Assembly (NCBI GenBank): GCA_902587545.1
Contig: CACILL010000001.1
Location: 460,022 to 524,021, forward strand
Direction: 5' to 3'
Source: an uncultured SAR86 cluster bacterium
Lineage (GTDB): Bacteria > Pseudomonadota > Gammaproteobacteria > Magnimaribacterales > AG-339-G14
Length of the DNA: 64,000 bases
The position numbers and the translations under genes were made by a program. This document shows positions 49,214 to 58,395 of this stretch, piece after piece. The stretch's first letter is position 1. Each line of letters starts with the position of its first letter. Under the pieces are notes generated by a model, which was not told the DNA's origin, ran no database searches, and saw only the letters and a list, made by a program, of their open reading frames with translations.

Positions 49214-50932
49214 ATGAGTGTAGAAGATTCTTTCAAGCCAGGAGTTACGCAAACAGGCCCCAAGGGGCAACTGGCTCATCCTACAACTTTGGAACACAGT
49301 AAGCGTTTAGAAAAAAAGCTTTATAAAGTTGGTGAAAATTCTTGGTCTTTAATTGGAAATGGTCTTTCCAACCAATCTTTTGTAGAGGGACCCGAAGGTT
49401 TGATTTGTATCGACACTGGAGAAAGCAATCAGGAAATGGCCGCAGCTTTGAAGGAAGTAAGAAAGGAGACCCAAGCTCCAGTTGTAGCATGCATCTACAC
49501 GCATTTTCATTATGTTGGCGGTACGCAAACACTCATCGATGAAAACAACAAGCTAGCTATTTGGGGACATGACGGTATTCAAGCTAATTTAGATAGATTT
49601 GGCGGAGAGGTAGCACCCAGAGTAACGAGAGGATTGGCTCATCAGTTCGCGACTTCCATGCCCCAAGAAGGACCTGATGGTGTTGTCAATTTGGGGCTTG
49701 GAAATTTTTTTCGTAACCCTGAGCATGCTCCTTTCACCAATGGTTACATTCCACCGAAACACACATTTATTGAGCCAACAAAAGCAAAAATTGCTGGCTT
49801 AAAAGTAGAGTTTTTTCCTGCTCCATCCGATGCAACCGATTCCATTACGATATGGTTTCCCGATTTAAAGCTCGCTATCAACAACCTTTTGTGGCCAGTT
49901 TTATTCAATGTATTTGCCATTAGAGGAGAAGAATATCGAGATCCTAGAATTATGATGAAAGGCTTGGATCAACTATCAGAACTTGAAGCTGAAAATTTGA
50001 TTGGCGCTCACGGTCCTCCGTTTTCAGGGCAAGAAGAAATAAAAAAAATAATTATAAATTATCGAGATACTCTGCAATTTTTATGGGATCAAACTGTTAG
50101 ATGCGCTAATAAGGGACTGACTCTAAATGAGGCTATTAGCACGATTAAACTTCCGACCCACTTTCAAGAGCATTACACTACGCAACAGTTATACGGTGTC
50201 GTAGAGCATCATGTAAGACAAATTTACTCTGGTCTTTTTGGATGGTTTGATGAGGATGAAGCGAATCTTTTTCCAGTACCCTCCCCAGAAAGGGCCGTTC
50301 GATTTATAGAAGGCTTTGGTGGAATTGAAAAGGTGAGAGAAATTATTGATTCGTCTTTGGAAAAAGAAGATTTCCGATGGGCTATAGAACTTTCTTCATG
50401 GTTGGTGCGCTCAAATTTGAACTCTCAAGGAATAGCAGATGCAGGAGAACCTCAAGATCGTAAACGTTTAGCTGCTGCTCTTAGAGGAGTAGCTTATACA
50501 ACCTCAGCTGCAAATATAAGGAACTGGTGCATTACCCGGGCTCTTGAGCTGGATGAGTCTTTAAATTTAAGTCGTTTCAGAAAGCACCGTTTCAATAAAA
50601 GAGAACTGTCCAGGCGAACTCCTATTGATTCATTAAAGCTATTAAGGGTTCTATTGCTTCCTGAAAAAGCAGATGCTTATGCGGAGACATTACAATTTAA
50701 TTTTTCTGATGATGAAAAAATTTTTTATTCTATTAGAAACTCTGTAGCAGTTATTGATAAAACATCTGAGTGTAGTCTTTCTATAACTTTATCTTCTGAT
50801 ACTTGGTATGATCTTTTGAGTATGAAAAAAACTCTTTCAGAAGCTGAAGAAGAAGCTTTAGTGGAAATGAACAATTCTGAGGAGATAAGAAAATTCTTTT
50901 CTTGTTTTGACCTTGAATCTTTAAATAGCTGA
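49214..50932 (+). CDS. Alkylsulfatase-like metallo-beta-lactamase-fold protein
   Basis: A 572-residue protein laid out like secondary and primary alkylsulfatases: metallo-beta-lactamase domain (about 40-290), helical dimerisation domain with FGWFDEDEANLFP (about 330-450) and a C-terminal SCP2-like domain. The metal motif, normally THxHxDHxGG, reads THFHYVGG here, lacking the Asp-His pair, so the metal site differs. NLIGAHGPPFSG keeps a later conserved His. No signal peptide is seen. It sits directly after the amine oxidase; a shared substrate is possible but unproven. Confidence 0.85.
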   Translation: MSVEDSFKPGVTQTGPKGQLAHPTTLEHSKRLEKKLYKVGENSWSLIGNGLSNQSFVEGPEGLICIDTGESNQEMAAALKEVRKETQAPVVACIYTHFHYVGGTQTLIDENNKLAIWGHDGIQANLDRFGGEVAPRVTRGLAHQFATSMPQEGPDGVVNLGLGNFFRNPEHAPFTNGYIPPKHTFIEPTKAKIAGLKVEFFPAPSDATDSITIWFPDLKLAINNLLWPVLFNVFAIRGEEYRDPRIMMKGLDQLSELEAENLIGAHGPPFSGQEEIKKIIINYRDTLQFLWDQTVRCANKGLTLNEAISTIKLPTHFQEHYTTQQLYGVVEHHVRQIYSGLFGWFDEDEANLFPVPSPERAVRFIEGFGGIEKVREIIDSSLEKEDFRWAIELSSWLVRSNLNSQGIADAGEPQDRKRLAAALRGVAYTTSAANIRNWCITRALELDESLNLSRFRKHRFNKRELSRRTPIDSLKLLRVLLLPEKADAYAETLQFNFSDDEKIFYSIRNSVAVIDKTSECSLSITLSSDTWYDLLSMKKTLSEAEEEALVEMNNSEEIRKFFSCFDLESLNS

Positions 50933-50942
50933 TAGTACTTTT

Positions 50943-51122
50943 GTGAAGAGAATAAATCCTGACACAGGCAAGCCTTTTGAAATTGGCGACCCTAGACCCA
51001 AGTCTGATATTCAAGATGGAAAGGTCTTTGGAGGATATTACACTTCTCTTTATAAGGAACGTCCTCAATCTGGAGAATACTTTGAAGAATTTTGGGTATT
51101 GGAAAGTTCTTTAAATTCTTAG
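50943..51122 (+). CDS. Small conserved-looking protein (59 aa, unknown)
   Basis: A 59-codon frame from GTG 50943, ten bases after the alkylsulfatase-like gene. It begins with a short ordered motif, INPDTGKPFEIGDPRPKSD, followed by VFGGYYTSLYKERP and GEYFEEFWV. The pattern NPxTGKPF followed by GD resembles short single-domain proteins common in marine bacteria, but I cannot name the family. Its stop overlaps the convergent epimerase stop by four bases, which supports a real gene. Confidence 0.65.
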   Translation: MKRINPDTGKPFEIGDPRPKSDIQDGKVFGGYYTSLYKERPQSGEYFEEFWVLESSLNS

Positions 51123-52162
51123 TCTTCTATCAGGCCAAATTCTTTGGCGCTCTCGGCAGCAGACTTTACAGCTTCTTTGGCTGATCTAGGGTTCCAGCCT
51201 AATAAATCTCTTGCCTGTGATGAATCCATACTTCTTTCTTTACCTAAGCCTTCAGCAATCATTTTCAAAGCGGGCAAGAAAAGAGCTAGAAACTTTATAA
51301 GCCAATTAGGCGCTACTCTTTTTGGAATCTTGGAAGCAGATTCTGGAAAAAGTTCTGAGAGATACTCATTTTGATCTTTCATAAACATATTTTCTGCTGA
51401 GCAAACAAATCTTTTGCCCGCCGCCTCTGGCTTGGTCATCGCCAATAATTCAAGTGAAGCAACATCTCTTACATCGACAACACCCATATCCCAATTGGGA
51501 ACAATTGGATATTTTCCATTCATCATATCTAGAATTGCACCCACACTAACGCCAAAATCTTCCTCTAAAATAGGGCCGAAAACCATTGCAGGCAAAACTG
51601 TAGAGAGTTCCATGCCAGAAGTATCTTGTTTCATGAAATCCCAAGCAGCTCGTTCAGCTAAAGTTTTTGATTTTGCATATACGTTGGTTGTCTTGCTTTT
51701 TGGATTGGTCCAATCTTCTTCATTAAAAACACCTTGTTTATCGGTACCGTACATAATTGCAGCTACAGAAGAGGTGATGACAACTCTTTTAACACCAGCT
51801 TTTGAAGCAGCTTTTAAAACTCGCAGCGTTCCTTCTACTGCAGGCTTAACCATTTCATCTTCGTTCTTTGGTAATTGCATAGTAATCGGTGATGCCACGT
51901 GAAGAACATAATCACATCCTTCCATGGCTTCATCCCAGCCTTCATCAGAAGATAGATTAGTTACTTGCCAATCAACCGAAAGATCTGATTTCCCTTCATA
52001 TTTTTTCAAGCCATTTAGAAGGGTTTGATTGAGTTTATTGGTTCTGGATAAGTCTCTTACTGTAGCTTTGACTTGATAACCTGCTGCAGCAAGCTGAATA
52101 ATACAATGCGATGCAATAAATCCTGATCCACCTGTTACTAAAACTTTTTCTTTGTTTTCCAT
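51119..52162 (-). CDS. NAD(P)-dependent epimerase/reductase (dihydroflavonol-reductase-like SDR)
   Basis: An extended short-chain dehydrogenase of 347 residues. The cofactor motif TGGSGFIASHCIIQL is at about 10-25, the catalytic YAKSK near 162, and VTSSVAAIMYG precedes it with the catalytic Ser. It resembles dihydroflavonol-4-reductase or cinnamoyl-CoA-reductase-like proteins, a broad group; the substrate is open. It is divergent from the symporter operon. Confidence 0.9.
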   Translation of the reverse strand: MENKEKVLVTGGSGFIASHCIIQLAAAGYQVKATVRDLSRTNKLNQTLLNGLKKYEGKSDLSVDWQVTNLSSDEGWDEAMEGCDYVLHVASPITMQLPKNEDEMVKPAVEGTLRVLKAASKAGVKRVVITSSVAAIMYGTDKQGVFNEEDWTNPKSKTTNVYAKSKTLAERAAWDFMKQDTSGMELSTVLPAMVFGPILEEDFGVSVGAILDMMNGKYPIVPNWDMGVVDVRDVASLELLAMTKPEAAGKRFVCSAENMFMKDQNEYLSELFPESASKIPKRVAPNWLIKFLALFLPALKMIAEGLGKERSMDSSQARDLLGWNPRSAKEAVKSAAESAKEFGLIED

Positions 52163-52226
52163 AATTGACCTTTGGTAAAGTTTAACTAATTCATCTTATA
52201 ATAATTTTTTTAAAACTATCAAAATA

Positions 52227-52484
52227 ATGTCACCGCAAGATTACTGGAAGGCAAATTTAAAACTTCTCGCAAGTCTCCTCTTTACTTGGTTTGTTATCTC
52301 TTTTGGTTTCGGCATCATTCTTTCGGATTTTTTAGACCAATTTTCTTTAGGCGGCTTTAAGTTAGGATTCTGGTTTGCTCAACAAGGTAGCATTTATGGC
52401 TTTGTCATTCTCATCTTTGTTTATGTTTTTGCCATGCATCGTTTAGAAAAGAAAATGAAAAACCGAGAAGAGGAAAATGAGTAG
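52227..52484 (+). CDS. DUF4212 symporter small subunit
   Basis: An 85-residue protein with two membrane helices (about 14-38 and 47-68) and a charged tail. The DUF4212 family occurs next to a particular class of sodium:solute symporters and is thought to be their small subunit. Here it overlaps the symporter by eight bases, consistent with that. Confidence 0.9.
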   Translation: MSPQDYWKANLKLLASLLFTWFVISFGFGIILSDFLDQFSLGGFKLGFWFAQQGSIYGFVILIFVYVFAMHRLEKKMKNREEENE

Positions 52485-54225
52485 TCAACTTCTAACCTAT
52501 ATTTTTGTTGGCCTATCTTTTGCTTTGTACATTGGTATTGCTATTTGGTCACGAGCCAGTTCTACAAATGAATTTTATGTAGCAGGTAAGGGAGTAAATC
52601 CAGTAGCAAATGGCATGGCAACTGCCGCAGACTGGATGTCCGCTGCATCTTTCATTTCAATGGCAGGACTCATTTCTTTCTTAGGAAAGGATGGCGCTGT
52701 TTATCTCATGGGTTGGACAGGTGGATACGTTCTGCTTGCGTTGCTTTTAGCTCCATATTTAAGAAAATTTGGTCAATACACCGTTCCTGATTTTATTGGT
52801 ACAAGATATTATTCAAAAACAGCACGGCTGGTCGCTGTTTTATGTCTGATTTTTATTTCATTTACTTATGTTGCAGGCCAGATGCGAGGGGTAGGTATCG
52901 TTTTTTCAAGATTTTTAGAAGTTGAAATAAACGTTGGTGTCATCATTGGAATGATAGTTGTCTTCTTTTATGCAGTTTTGGGAGGCATGAAAGGTATCAC
53001 TTATACTCAAGTTGCTCAATATTGCGTAATGATATTTGCTTACCTCGTTCCTGCAATTTTTATTTCTATATTGATTACTGGAAATCCCGTTCCGCAATTG
53101 GGATTTGGCGATACTTTAGTGAATAGCTCAACTTATCTTTTAGACAAGCTTGATCAACTTTCCATTGATTTAGGTTTTAACGCTTATACGGAAAATACCA
53201 AATCAAATATTGATATTTTTTGCATCACTGCAGCTTTGATGTTTGGTACAGCTGGCCTACCTCATGTCATAGTAAGATTTTTCACGGTGCCTAAAGTAAG
53301 TGATGCCAGAAAATCAGCTGGCTATGCCTTGGTCTTCATAGCTTTGCTTTATACAACCGCTCCTGCGGTTGCAGCCTTTTCAAGGGTAAATTTCATAGAG
53401 TCAATTCAAGAGAAAAGCTATATCGATTCACCTGGTTGGTTTAAGAATTGGGAGAATATAGGCTTAATTGCTTGGCAGGACAAAAATGAGGATGGCTTAA
53501 TAAATTATTCTGCCGGCAAACCTTTCGAAGGAAGTAGGCCAATTTTCTCAGATGGTACTGGTTCTCAAGGAGAACGAGAAATAGTAAATACCCCCATCAA
53601 TGATAATGCGAATGAAGTATATATCGATCGAGATATTATGGTTTTAGCTAATCCTGAAATAGCTAAGCTGCCAGCATGGGTTATGGCTTTGGTTGCAGCA
53701 GGGGGATTAGCTGCAGCACTCTCAACAGCAGCAGGACTTCTTTTAGTCATTTCTTCTTCCATATCTCACGATTTGCTTAAAAAAACTTTTATGCCAAAAA
53801 TAAATGAAAGACAAGAATTATTTTATGCTAGATGCTCGGCTGCGATTGCAATTCTTATCGCAGGACTTTTCGGAATCTATCCCCCGGCTTTTGTAGCACA
53901 AGTTGTTGCTTTTGCTTTTGGCTTAGCTGCTTCAACAATTTTTCCAGCCCTCCTTTTAGGAATATTTTCTAAAAGATTGAATAAGGAAGGTGCAATAGCA
54001 GGTATGCTAGCAGGATTAGTGTTTACCGCTAGCTACATTATTTATTTTAAATTTCTATTCAGTGAGCTTGATATAAGTTCAAATTGGCTGTTGGGTATTT
54101 CCCCAGAAGGAATAGGCTTTTTAGGCATGATTATTAATTTTGCAGTTGCAATATCGGTTTCATCGTTTTCAACCAAACCTCCAATTGAAGTAGGGCAGAT
54201 GGTTGATAAAATAAGATTGCCATGA
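52477..54225 (+). CDS. Sodium:solute symporter (acetate-permease-like SSS family)
   Basis: A 582-residue transporter of the SSS family with about 13 membrane helices. STNEFYVAGKGVNP near residue 30 and AADWMSAASFISMAGL near 50 match the acetate/pyruvate symporter type. A large insertion (about 308-382) contains a hydrophilic loop with DKNEDGLINYSAG, which resembles a calcium-binding EF-hand-like sequence. The substrate is not certain; acetate or other short acids are known for relatives. It overlaps the dipeptidase by four bases (ATGA). Confidence 0.92.
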   Translation: MSSQLLTYIFVGLSFALYIGIAIWSRASSTNEFYVAGKGVNPVANGMATAADWMSAASFISMAGLISFLGKDGAVYLMGWTGGYVLLALLLAPYLRKFGQYTVPDFIGTRYYSKTARLVAVLCLIFISFTYVAGQMRGVGIVFSRFLEVEINVGVIIGMIVVFFYAVLGGMKGITYTQVAQYCVMIFAYLVPAIFISILITGNPVPQLGFGDTLVNSSTYLLDKLDQLSIDLGFNAYTENTKSNIDIFCITAALMFGTAGLPHVIVRFFTVPKVSDARKSAGYALVFIALLYTTAPAVAAFSRVNFIESIQEKSYIDSPGWFKNWENIGLIAWQDKNEDGLINYSAGKPFEGSRPIFSDGTGSQGEREIVNTPINDNANEVYIDRDIMVLANPEIAKLPAWVMALVAAGGLAAALSTAAGLLLVISSSISHDLLKKTFMPKINERQELFYARCSAAIAILIAGLFGIYPPAFVAQVVAFAFGLAASTIFPALLLGIFSKRLNKEGAIAGMLAGLVFTASYIIYFKFLFSELDISSNWLLGISPEGIGFLGMIINFAVAISVSSFSTKPPIEVGQMVDKIRLP

Positions 54226-55394
54226 CAATTATAAAATTTTTAGCTCTAATATCTTTCTTACTTATTTCTCCATTAGCTTTTTCTGAAAGTCAGGATAAAA
54301 ATTATCAAGCACGCCTTCAAGATGTCATGAAGGCTAGAAAGCTAATGGATAAAAAAAGAGAAAGAGATGAGATCAAAGATCTTGCTCAAGATCTAGCACA
54401 AGAAATCTTAATTATTGATACCCATCTTGATACTCCCATTCAACTTTATATGCAGCAGGATAAAAACGGAACATACGAAGACATCACAAAGGCTTCTTCC
54501 TTGCACTTTGATTATGATCGAGCTGTAAATGGAGGACTAAATGTACCTTTTTTTGTTATTTTCACTCCGCCATCTGCAGAAGAAAAAGGTACAGCCTTTG
54601 AAATGGCTGAAGAACTCATTCAGATTCTTGAAGATATTATGGAAAAAAATCCCAATAAATTTAAATTGGTGAAGTCTCCAGAAGAAATAACAAACGATAA
54701 AGATATTATGCAAGTTGTTTATGGCATGGAAAATGGTGCTCCAATCGAAAACAAGCTTTCAAACATAAAATTATTTTCCGATATGGGCATTAACTACATT
54801 ACTTTGGCACATTCGAAAAGCAATCATATTTCAGATTCATCTTATGATGAAAATAAAAATTGGGGCGGTTTAAGTCCTTTCGGAAGAGAAGTAGTCGCTG
54901 AAATGAATAAACAAGGGGTAATGATTGACATAAGTCACGTATCTGATGCAGCCTTTTACGAAGTTCTCCGTTTAACTAAAACACCTGTTATTGCCTCTCA
55001 CAGCTCATTAAGGTATTTCGTTCCTGGATTTGAAAGAAACGTTTCAGATGACATGTTGCGAGAATTAGCAAAGAACGAAGGCGTCATTCAAATTTGTTTT
55101 GGTTCTGAATTCATTGCCGAAAAGAAAAAATACCCAAAACTTGTTGTCACCGTTAAAGATGTTGCAGATCATATAGATCGAGTAAAAAATCTAGTTGGTG
55201 TTGATCACGTTGGAATAGGCTCCGATTACGATGGTTGGCGAAATTTTCCTGTAGGGTTAGAGGATACTTCTACTTACCCAAATCTAATTGAAGAGCTCTT
55301 AAAAAGGAATTATTCAAAAGAGGAAATCAAACAGATCTTTGGGGGAAATTTATTAAGGGTTTGGCGAGAAGTAAAAAAATTCTCAGAGTCTTGA
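54222..55394 (+). CDS. Exported membrane dipeptidase (peptidase family M19)
   Basis: A 390-residue zinc dipeptidase with a signal peptide (IIKFLALISFLLISPLAFSES). Metal and active-site motifs are IIDTHLDTPIQL near 70, YGMENGAP near 168, LAHSKSN near 196, ISHVSDAAF near 235 and HVGIGSDYDG near 330. It hydrolyses dipeptides, in some members with D-residues at the second position. Its tight coupling to the symporter suggests the two act together on a released product (inference). Confidence 0.93.
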   Translation: MTIIKFLALISFLLISPLAFSESQDKNYQARLQDVMKARKLMDKKRERDEIKDLAQDLAQEILIIDTHLDTPIQLYMQQDKNGTYEDITKASSLHFDYDRAVNGGLNVPFFVIFTPPSAEEKGTAFEMAEELIQILEDIMEKNPNKFKLVKSPEEITNDKDIMQVVYGMENGAPIENKLSNIKLFSDMGINYITLAHSKSNHISDSSYDENKNWGGLSPFGREVVAEMNKQGVMIDISHVSDAAFYEVLRLTKTPVIASHSSLRYFVPGFERNVSDDMLRELAKNEGVIQICFGSEFIAEKKKYPKLVVTVKDVADHIDRVKNLVGVDHVGIGSDYDGWRNFPVGLEDTSTYPNLIEELLKRNYSKEEIKQIFGGNLLRVWREVKKFSES

Positions 55395-55453
55395 TAGAAA
55401 AAACTCATTTGCTATATTAAATCTCCAAAATATTTTTTTAAGGAGAGAAAAAA

Positions 55454-56140
55454 ATGAAAAAACTTTTAATTTTAATTGTAACTTTTGTTGCAAGTGTTGC
55501 TTATGCAGCTCCGGCAATGAATGTGTTTACAATAAATACATCTGACCCTATGGGTTACATGGAGTGGGCCAGAAAAAGCGCTCCTATTACCAGTCCTTCA
55601 TCAAATGCAACAACTGCCGGAGTATGTCTTCCAAGTTATGGCGCTGAGGAATTTGGTGACATGTACTATTTTAATTTATTCGACAGTCATGCAGATTCAG
55701 TTTCTGGAAATTACTATGATCCTGTAGTTGCAGCAGAAATTGCAAAAATTGCTAATAAGAGGACCGTGAGAATGATAGATCATTACACACCTATGAGCCC
55801 TGTCGGAGAAGGCTTTGAAGTTGGCATGACGTATTCAAATTATAATTTGAATGTCTATACTAAAAATCCTCAAGCTTATATGGAAGCTTTAGCAGAATAT
55901 CAAGCTGCTGCCCAAGCCAACGGATTCGAAGATGTTACTTTAAGTGCGTTTCAAGTAAACACTGGGGATTACACTGGACAGATTATGGTTGTAACTCAAG
56001 CACCAAATTCTCAAAGATTAGGAGAATTCATTGATGCTAGAGGTGAAGACTGGTCTACCTCTTTTGGAAATAAATTCCCAAAATTAAGAAAACTCAAAAG
56101 AGGCTTTATCATGAATTGTGAAGTCGTATACGCTAAATAA
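55454..56140 (+). CDS. Exported two-domain ferredoxin-like (ABM-like) protein 1, unknown
   Basis: A 228-residue protein with signal peptide (KKLLILIVTFVASVAYA) and two similar halves of about 100 residues. Each half begins with a strand (MNVFTINTSDPMGYMEWA; NLNVYTKNPQAYMEALAEY) followed by helix and strands, a pattern of dimeric alpha-beta barrel (ABM) proteins. I recognise no catalytic residues. An AAGGAG site and a leader sequence shared with the gene at 60519 precede it. It is followed 11 bases later by a related protein. Confidence 0.75.
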   Translation: MKKLLILIVTFVASVAYAAPAMNVFTINTSDPMGYMEWARKSAPITSPSSNATTAGVCLPSYGAEEFGDMYYFNLFDSHADSVSGNYYDPVVAAEIAKIANKRTVRMIDHYTPMSPVGEGFEVGMTYSNYNLNVYTKNPQAYMEALAEYQAAAQANGFEDVTLSAFQVNTGDYTGQIMVVTQAPNSQRLGEFIDARGEDWSTSFGNKFPKLRKLKRGFIMNCEVVYAK

Positions 56141-56151
56141 ATGGAGGAAAA

Positions 56152-56892
56152 ATGAAAATCTTTAAATTATTTTTATTATCTTTAACTTTAATAGGCACTA
56201 GTGCATTTGCACAACAGTTTGCGTCATCTGGGATGCAAGTTTCTTTTAATATTACTTCTATAAACCCAGCTGCAACTTTCGCCAACGTCAATAAATACAT
56301 GAACTCTGGCGATTTCAAAAAGTTAGGAATATCTGCAGGTCTTTATGCTTTTAACGCAAACGGTGATGATCCTACAACTCATGTAATTGATTTTTATTAC
56401 ACTGATATAGATTCTTATCAAAAAGCAATTGAAGTAGCTGCTACTTCGGCTGCGGTTTTAGAATTACAAACGACTGGTTTAAAAAATGGAACCGTTAATA
56501 CTTCGGAAACTGTTTATATGAATGTAAGAGAAAAAATTACTCCTCAAGATGTAGAAAAAAATAAGGCTTTTTATATCTGGAGAGTACATACATCTGATTT
56601 GCCAAGGTACATGGCAGCATGGGATAAAATGGTTTCAGAAATAGAAGAGCTCGGCATTGGAAGTGATTCATATGGAATGAAAGTCGCATTTGCAGGAGCA
56701 GTCAAAGGAGAAACACTCTTTGTTTGGGCTGGCTATGAGGATCATAAGCAAATGATGGAGCAGCTTGCTGTATTTAATGCTTCTGAAACTTTAGCTAATT
56801 TTAATAGAGCAACACAATCTTTCTCAGAAGTTGTTTCAAACGAAATTTCTTCACAATTATCTTTGTGGAATGGGGAGCTTTATACTCAATAA
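56152..56892 (+). CDS. Exported two-domain ferredoxin-like (ABM-like) protein 2, unknown
   Basis: A 246-residue exported protein (signal ends near SAFAQQ) of the same two-half layout. NPAATFANVNKYMNSGDFKK in the first half matches NPQNAAKIVAATDKFMSSDF in the gene at 60519, and GETLFVWAGYEDHKQMMEQL in the second half matches its YESLAEMEQWE region. It ends at a bidirectional terminator. Likely periplasmic; ligand unknown. Confidence 0.75.
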   Translation: MKIFKLFLLSLTLIGTSAFAQQFASSGMQVSFNITSINPAATFANVNKYMNSGDFKKLGISAGLYAFNANGDDPTTHVIDFYYTDIDSYQKAIEVAATSAAVLELQTTGLKNGTVNTSETVYMNVREKITPQDVEKNKAFYIWRVHTSDLPRYMAAWDKMVSEIEELGIGSDSYGMKVAFAGAVKGETLFVWAGYEDHKQMMEQLAVFNASETLANFNRATQSFSEVVSNEISSQLSLWNGELYTQ

Positions 56893-56894
56893 AC

Positions 56895-56924
56895 AAAAAA
56901 AGGCGGGGCACACCCGCCTTTTTT
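56895..56924. terminator. Bidirectional terminator
   Basis: GGCGGG and CCCGCC form a stem around a five-base loop (56902-56918), flanked by seven A before and six T after. It separates the convergent exported-protein gene and the glycoside hydrolase gene and can serve both. Confidence 0.93.
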
Positions 56925-57969
56925 AGCTTCCTAAAAATTTTTTCATAAATTTAATTTCTTCCATATTAAATGGAGTGCCATCTATTCTGTAAATATCGTG
57001 AAACCACTCTTCGGGCTCCGGCAATTCGTCTCCTTCATTTATAAATTCACCTTTCTTCTTTTTTTCTTGAAGCTCTAAAATTGTGGACCAGCCAAAATGA
57101 GTTTGGCTTTTTCCTGCGACAAAACCCCAATTGTAACAACCGACATTTTCTTTTTTAAAGATGGGAAGTGAGAATTCAAAAGTAGTACCAAATTCCCTTG
57201 CCATATACTCGGTACATAACAATGGTCTTCCAAATTCTTTAAGTCTTTCAATGGTTGGTTCCAATTTTTCTGCTTCATAAGTATGAAAGCTTATTACATC
57301 TGAATTTTCACCATTGAGTTTTAAGATCTCATCACCGATGGAGCCATCTAAACAAGCAGTTAGAGGTTGAGAAGGTCTGACTTCGTAGGCCCATTCCCAA
57401 GTATATTTAAGTAATTTTAGAGCTTTATCACCAATCCCAAATTGACCCGGTTCGTTATAAATATCCCACATCAAAATTCTTTCGTCATTTGAATAGTCTC
57501 GGAGGACGCCTTTGACAAATTCTTTTAATCTATTTAATTCTTTTGCATCAATTTTTTCCTCATCAACTTGATTGACTAATTCCATCCCAGGACTTTGCTT
57601 CCAACCAGAGTTGTGAACACCTTTAACTGGCAAGGGTTGCATACCTAATTTCGGATAGGGCCGGTGACAATCGTCAAAAAGGACAATAATTGGTTTGATT
57701 TTTCTTTTTTCACAAATATCTAAAAATCTATCAAAAGTTTTTTTGAACTTATCTTTCTCTGACCAAAGCAAATCATGCAAGTAAACTCTTAAAGAATTGA
57801 AGCCAAGATCTTTTGCCCAATCCAATTCTCTTTCAATTGTTTCTTCATCAAAGGTATCTTCTTGAAACATTTCTAGTTGATTGATTGCTGAACTTGGTAA
57901 AAAGTTGCAACCAATAAGCCATGGTTGTTCTTCATACCAACTATTTGCTTCTTCTTTTGACCACTTCAT
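56923..57969 (-). CDS. Glycoside hydrolase, clan A (GH5-like), cytoplasmic
   Basis: A 348-residue TIM-barrel glycosidase. The acid/base Glu is in WDIYNEPGQFG near residue 172 (the NEP motif of clan A), the nucleophile Glu in LLCTEYMAREFG near 255, and the barrel start is NSLRVYLHDLLW near 60. No signal peptide is visible, so it probably acts inside the cell on short imported saccharides (inference). Xylosidase, mannosidase or glucosidase activity cannot be told apart here. Confidence 0.85.
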   Translation of the reverse strand: MKWSKEEANSWYEEQPWLIGCNFLPSSAINQLEMFQEDTFDEETIERELDWAKDLGFNSLRVYLHDLLWSEKDKFKKTFDRFLDICEKRKIKPIIVLFDDCHRPYPKLGMQPLPVKGVHNSGWKQSPGMELVNQVDEEKIDAKELNRLKEFVKGVLRDYSNDERILMWDIYNEPGQFGIGDKALKLLKYTWEWAYEVRPSQPLTACLDGSIGDEILKLNGENSDVISFHTYEAEKLEPTIERLKEFGRPLLCTEYMAREFGTTFEFSLPIFKKENVGCYNWGFVAGKSQTHFGWSTILELQEKKKKGEFINEGDELPEPEEWFHDIYRIDGTPFNMEEIKFMKKFLGS

Positions 57970-57978
57970 ATTTATAGT

Positions 57979-58395
57979 TTAATAAATCAGAATGACAATA
58001 GAAAACATATAACAGCCACAAACTCCTGAAGTAAGGTTTTTTCTCAGCTTTAGGTAGTCAGGATTAGTAAATTGAGGATTGACCTTTGACTCTAAAAGAA
58101 AGAAAAGAAAAAATAAGAAAAACAGCAAAGTCATCGCATAAATGAGGTTTATCCAAGCTAATAGAATTGCTCCAAATCCCATAAGAGAAAAGATAATGGC
58201 TAGAATAAGATTTTTTCGATTTGTTGAATCAATACCCCAAATAATTCCTGATAAAAAAGAGATTATTATTCCCCCATATACTACTAATAATTGAAAAGAA
58301 ATTTCTTCGTAAGTTTCTCCAAGAACCCAAGGCAGTATTGTGAGAGCTGCAAAAGGAAGAAAGCCTAAATAACCTAGAGTAATTTTAGTTTGCAT
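57979..58395 (-). CDS. DUF3429 family membrane protein
   Basis: A 138-residue protein with about four to five hydrophobic helices; the family start LGYLGFLPFAALTILPW and the SGIIWGIDST segment resemble DUF3429. Function unknown. It starts directly after the stop of the upstream 74-residue gene with no gap. Confidence 0.8.
   Translation of the reverse strand: MQTKITLGYLGFLPFAALTILPWVLGETYEEISFQLLVVYGGIIISFLSGIIWGIDSTNRKNLILAIIFSLMGFGAILLAWINLIYAMTLLFFLFFLFFLLESKVNPQFTNPDYLKLRKNLTSGVCGCYMFSIVILIY

Noticed and set aside
51414-51902. 162-codon frame antisense to the epimerase gene
   Set aside because: Shadow of a strongly supported dehydrogenase; low-complexity Ser/Thr-rich translation.
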